From Actinomycetes bacterium (GTDB taxonomy: Bacteria > Actinomycetota > Acidimicrobiia > IMCC26256 > PALSA-610), in the NCBI GenBank assembly GCA_025360585.1, contig JANYBW010000055.1, forward strand, positions 1 through 64,000: 64,000 nt of DNA, in the 5' to 3' direction. Shown piece after piece: positions 61,997 to 64,000 of this stretch. A model generated the notes under the pieces. That model worked only from the letters and a program-made list of their open reading frames with translations. It made no database searches and was not told the origin of the DNA. The translations under genes and the position numbers were made by a program. The number at the start of each line of letters is the position of its first letter. The stretch's first letter is position 1.

Positions 61997-64000
61997 GTGG
62001 CGATCGACCGATTTAGCCCCGCCGTCGCTGCCTGGTTTGAAAGCAATTTTGCCGCGCCCACTCCACCGCAGCTCGGTGGCTGGCCCGCAATCGCGAACGG
62101 CGATCACACTCTCATCATCGCGCCGACTGGATCTGGCAAGACACTTGCGGCGTTCCTGTGGGCCATCGACCAGCTCGGGAATCAACCCGTTATCGACAAA
62201 CAGCAACGTTGCCGCGTTTTGTATATCTCGCCGCTACGAGCGCTAGCGGTCGACGTCGACAAGAATCTGCGCGCGCCGCTGCGGGGAATCGAATTCGCAG
62301 CCGAACGCCTCGGTGTGAGATTCACGTCGCCGACGGTCGGGATCCGCACCGGCGACACCGACAGCAAAACTCGTGCGGGATTGTTGCGTAACCCTCCGGA
62401 CATCCTCATCACTACGCCAGAGTCGTTGTACTTGATGTTGACTTCGAAAGCGCGTGAGACGTTACGTAGCGTTGAGTACGTCATCATCGATGAGATCCAC
62501 GCGATGGCTCCGACGAAACGCGGCGCGCACTTGGCGATCGCATTGGAACGCCTGGGCGAAATCACCACACGGTTGCCGCAACGAATTGGCCTGTCGGCAA
62601 CGGTTCGACCGGTGCAAGAAATCGCCACCTTCCTCGGTGGTTTTGACGGTGGAGTGCCGCGTCCAGTCACGATTATTGACGCAGGTGCCCGCAAGGAACT
62701 CGATATCGAAATCATCGTGCCGATCGACGATATGGCAAACGTAAATTCGGCGGTCGATGAAAATCCGAGCGGACCGAGCGGGCCCGAGGCGCGCAACAGC
62801 ATTTGGCCTCACGTTCATCCGCTCCTGCTCGAACTCATTCGTGCGCATACGACAACACTGATTTTCACCAACGCCCGGAGGCTCGCCGAGCGCCTCGCGG
62901 CGCGATTGAACGATCTTGCGGGTGAAGAACTCGTGCGAGCACATCATGGTTCTTTGGCGCGGGATCAGCGACTCCAGGTTGAAAATGATCTCAAATCAGG
63001 CCAGCTTCGCGCGATCGTGGCGACCAGCAGTTTGGAACTCGGCATCGACATGGGAACGGTCGATCTCGTTGTGCTCGTCGAGTCGCCGGGCTCAGTTGCT
63101 CGGGGGCTACAACGTATCGGTCGTTCCGGCCACCAAATCGACGCGCCGAGCAAAGGGAAACTTTTTCCAAAGTGGCGCGGCGATCTTTTAGAGACCGCAG
63201 CGGTCGTGCGCCGCATGCGCGAAGGCATCGTTGAAGAGATGCGTATTATCCAGAATCCGCTCGACGTCGTGGCCCAACACGTTGTCGCGGCATGTTCCAT
63301 GGACGAATGGAATGTCGAAGCGTTGCGCGCAACGATTCGCCGGAGCGCGAACTGTGCGCAGCTCAGCGACGACGTTTTTGATGGTGTGCTCGATTTGCTC
63401 TCCGGCCGATATCCGTCCGATCAGTTCGCGGGGCTACGGCCAAGGATCATTTGGGATCGGGTCGCTGGAACGGCTACGGCACGCGAGGGCTCGCAACGCA
63501 TCGCGGTCACCAACGGCGGCACGATCCCGGATCGTGGTTTGTTCGGCGTGTTTCTTCCTGGGGGCGGGCGGGTCGGTGAACTCGATGAGGAAATGGTCTA
63601 TGAAAGTCGCGTCGGCGAGGTGTTCGCACTCGGTGCGTCCTCCTGGCGGATCGAAGAGATCACGCACGATCGAGTGATCGTGACGCCCGCGCCCGGCGAG
63701 CAATCCAAGATGCCGTTTTGGCGAGGCGACAAACCTGGCCGGCCGCTCGAACTCGGGCGAGGCATGGGCGCTATTACGCGAGAACTCCGAGCCGTTTCAA
63801 CTGAGATCGCACAACAACGCCTGCGCGCCGACGGCTTCGACGAGCGCGCCGCCAGCAATCTCACGCAGTATCTCGCTGATCAACACGAAGCCACGGGCGC
63901 GGTACCCGATGATCAGACCATTGTTATCGAACGGTTCCCCGACGAGATCGGCGATTGGAGCGTGTGCATCCTCACGCCGTTCGGAGCGCGAGTGCACGCG
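61997..64000 (+). CDS. Lhr-type DEAD/DEAH helicase (5' part)
   Basis: The frame runs open for 668 codons to the window edge, so the gene is partial. It begins FSPAVAAWFESNFAAPTPPQ as Lhr proteins do. It has Walker A LIIAPTGSGKTLAAF near residue 42, the DEAH-box variant VIIDEIHAMAPTKRG near 160, the SAT motif in RIGLSATVRP near 200, and motifs V/VI in VATSSLELGIDMGTVDLV and RGLQRIGRSGHQ near 340-375. Lhr unwinds DNA or DNA-RNA hybrids in repair. GTG 61997 is the start. The winged-helix region follows from about 430. Confidence 0.92.
   Translation, partial: MAIDRFSPAVAAWFESNFAAPTPPQLGGWPAIANGDHTLIIAPTGSGKTLAAFLWAIDQLGNQPVIDKQQRCRVLYISPLRALAVDVDKNLRAPLRGIEFAAERLGVRFTSPTVGIRTGDTDSKTRAGLLRNPPDILITTPESLYLMLTSKARETLRSVEYVIIDEIHAMAPTKRGAHLAIALERLGEITTRLPQRIGLSATVRPVQEIATFLGGFDGGVPRPVTIIDAGARKELDIEIIVPIDDMANVNSAVDENPSGPSGPEARNSIWPHVHPLLLELIRAHTTTLIFTNARRLAERLAARLNDLAGEELVRAHHGSLARDQRLQVENDLKSGQLRAIVATSSLELGIDMGTVDLVVLVESPGSVARGLQRIGRSGHQIDAPSKGKLFPKWRGDLLETAAVVRRMREGIVEEMRIIQNPLDVVAQHVVAACSMDEWNVEALRATIRRSANCAQLSDDVFDGVLDLLSGRYPSDQFAGLRPRIIWDRVAGTATAREGSQRIAVTNGGTIPDRGLFGVFLPGGGRVGELDEEMVYESRVGEVFALGASSWRIEEITHDRVIVTPAPGEQSKMPFWRGDKPGRPLELGRGMGAITRELRAVSTEIAQQRLRADGFDERAASNLTQYLADQHEATGAVPDDQTIVIERFPDEIGDWSVCILTPFGARVHA

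Overview
The window is a moderately GC-rich bacterial chromosome segment, dense with genes on both strands. The gene content points to an actinobacterium, most likely of the Acidimicrobiia type. The clues are a menaquinone (men) gene set, a luciferase-like putative F420 oxidoreductase, many stand-alone acyl-CoA enzymes, Asp-box and propeller-repeat secreted proteins, an AbiEi/DUF559 protein and frequent GTG starts. This placement is inferred from gene families, not from a marker gene. I found no rRNA, tRNA or CRISPR array.

Layout. 1-2.9 kb: a tyrosine recombinase next to 1.6 kb with no convincing gene but several repeats, probably the eroded edge of an integrated element. 2.9-9.2 kb: D-aminoacylase-like amidohydrolase, acyl-CoA ligase and ROK sugar kinase, then a divergent hydratase/dehydrogenase pair equivalent to a split MFE-2. 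9.4-13.4 kb: threonine dehydratase and a polar amino-acid ABC transporter. 13.5-23 kb: VOC, GNAT, SDR, an Asp-box secreted protein, aldose epimerase, a fused tandem class III CoA-transferase, a Cys phosphatase and a secreted subtilase with propeller repeats. 23-31.6 kb: HDOD protein, lysoplasmalogenase, VOC, acyl-CoA dehydrogenase, LLM oxidoreductase, NUDIX, an SCP2-like protein and a glutamine-synthetase-like/PuuD-like pair. 31.6-35 kb: a minus-strand operon resembling WxL/DUF916 surface systems. 35.3-44.8 kb: acyl-CoA dehydrogenase, ABC1 kinase, an endonuclease-like gene bracketed by long inverted repeats, a large lipoprotein hydrolase, a crotonase and an MFS transporter. 44.8-53 kb: crotonase, a MerR regulator with its own dyad operator, then menG, menF, menD, menH, menA and menE. 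53-59 kb: serine hydrolase, D-threonine-aldolase-like enzyme, DUF218 protein, an amidase pseudogene, a second HDOD protein and a degenerate GGDEF protein. 59-64 kb: flippase, glycosyltransferase, a 169-bp near-perfectly centred palindromic element, and the start of an Lhr-type helicase that runs off the window.

How the genes work together. Fatty-acid or lipid-derived acyl-CoA turnover is the dominant theme (ligase, two acyl-CoA dehydrogenases, two crotonases, SDRs, hydratase-2, CoA-transferase, CoA-type NUDIX). Menaquinone synthesis supplies the respiratory quinone. The most unusual items are mobile or repeat-like: the inverted-repeat-flanked AbiEi/DUF559 gene (38674-39815), a 148-172 bp repeat found twice directly behind coding sequences (27854-28025 and 42881-43028), and the long palindrome at 61818-61986.
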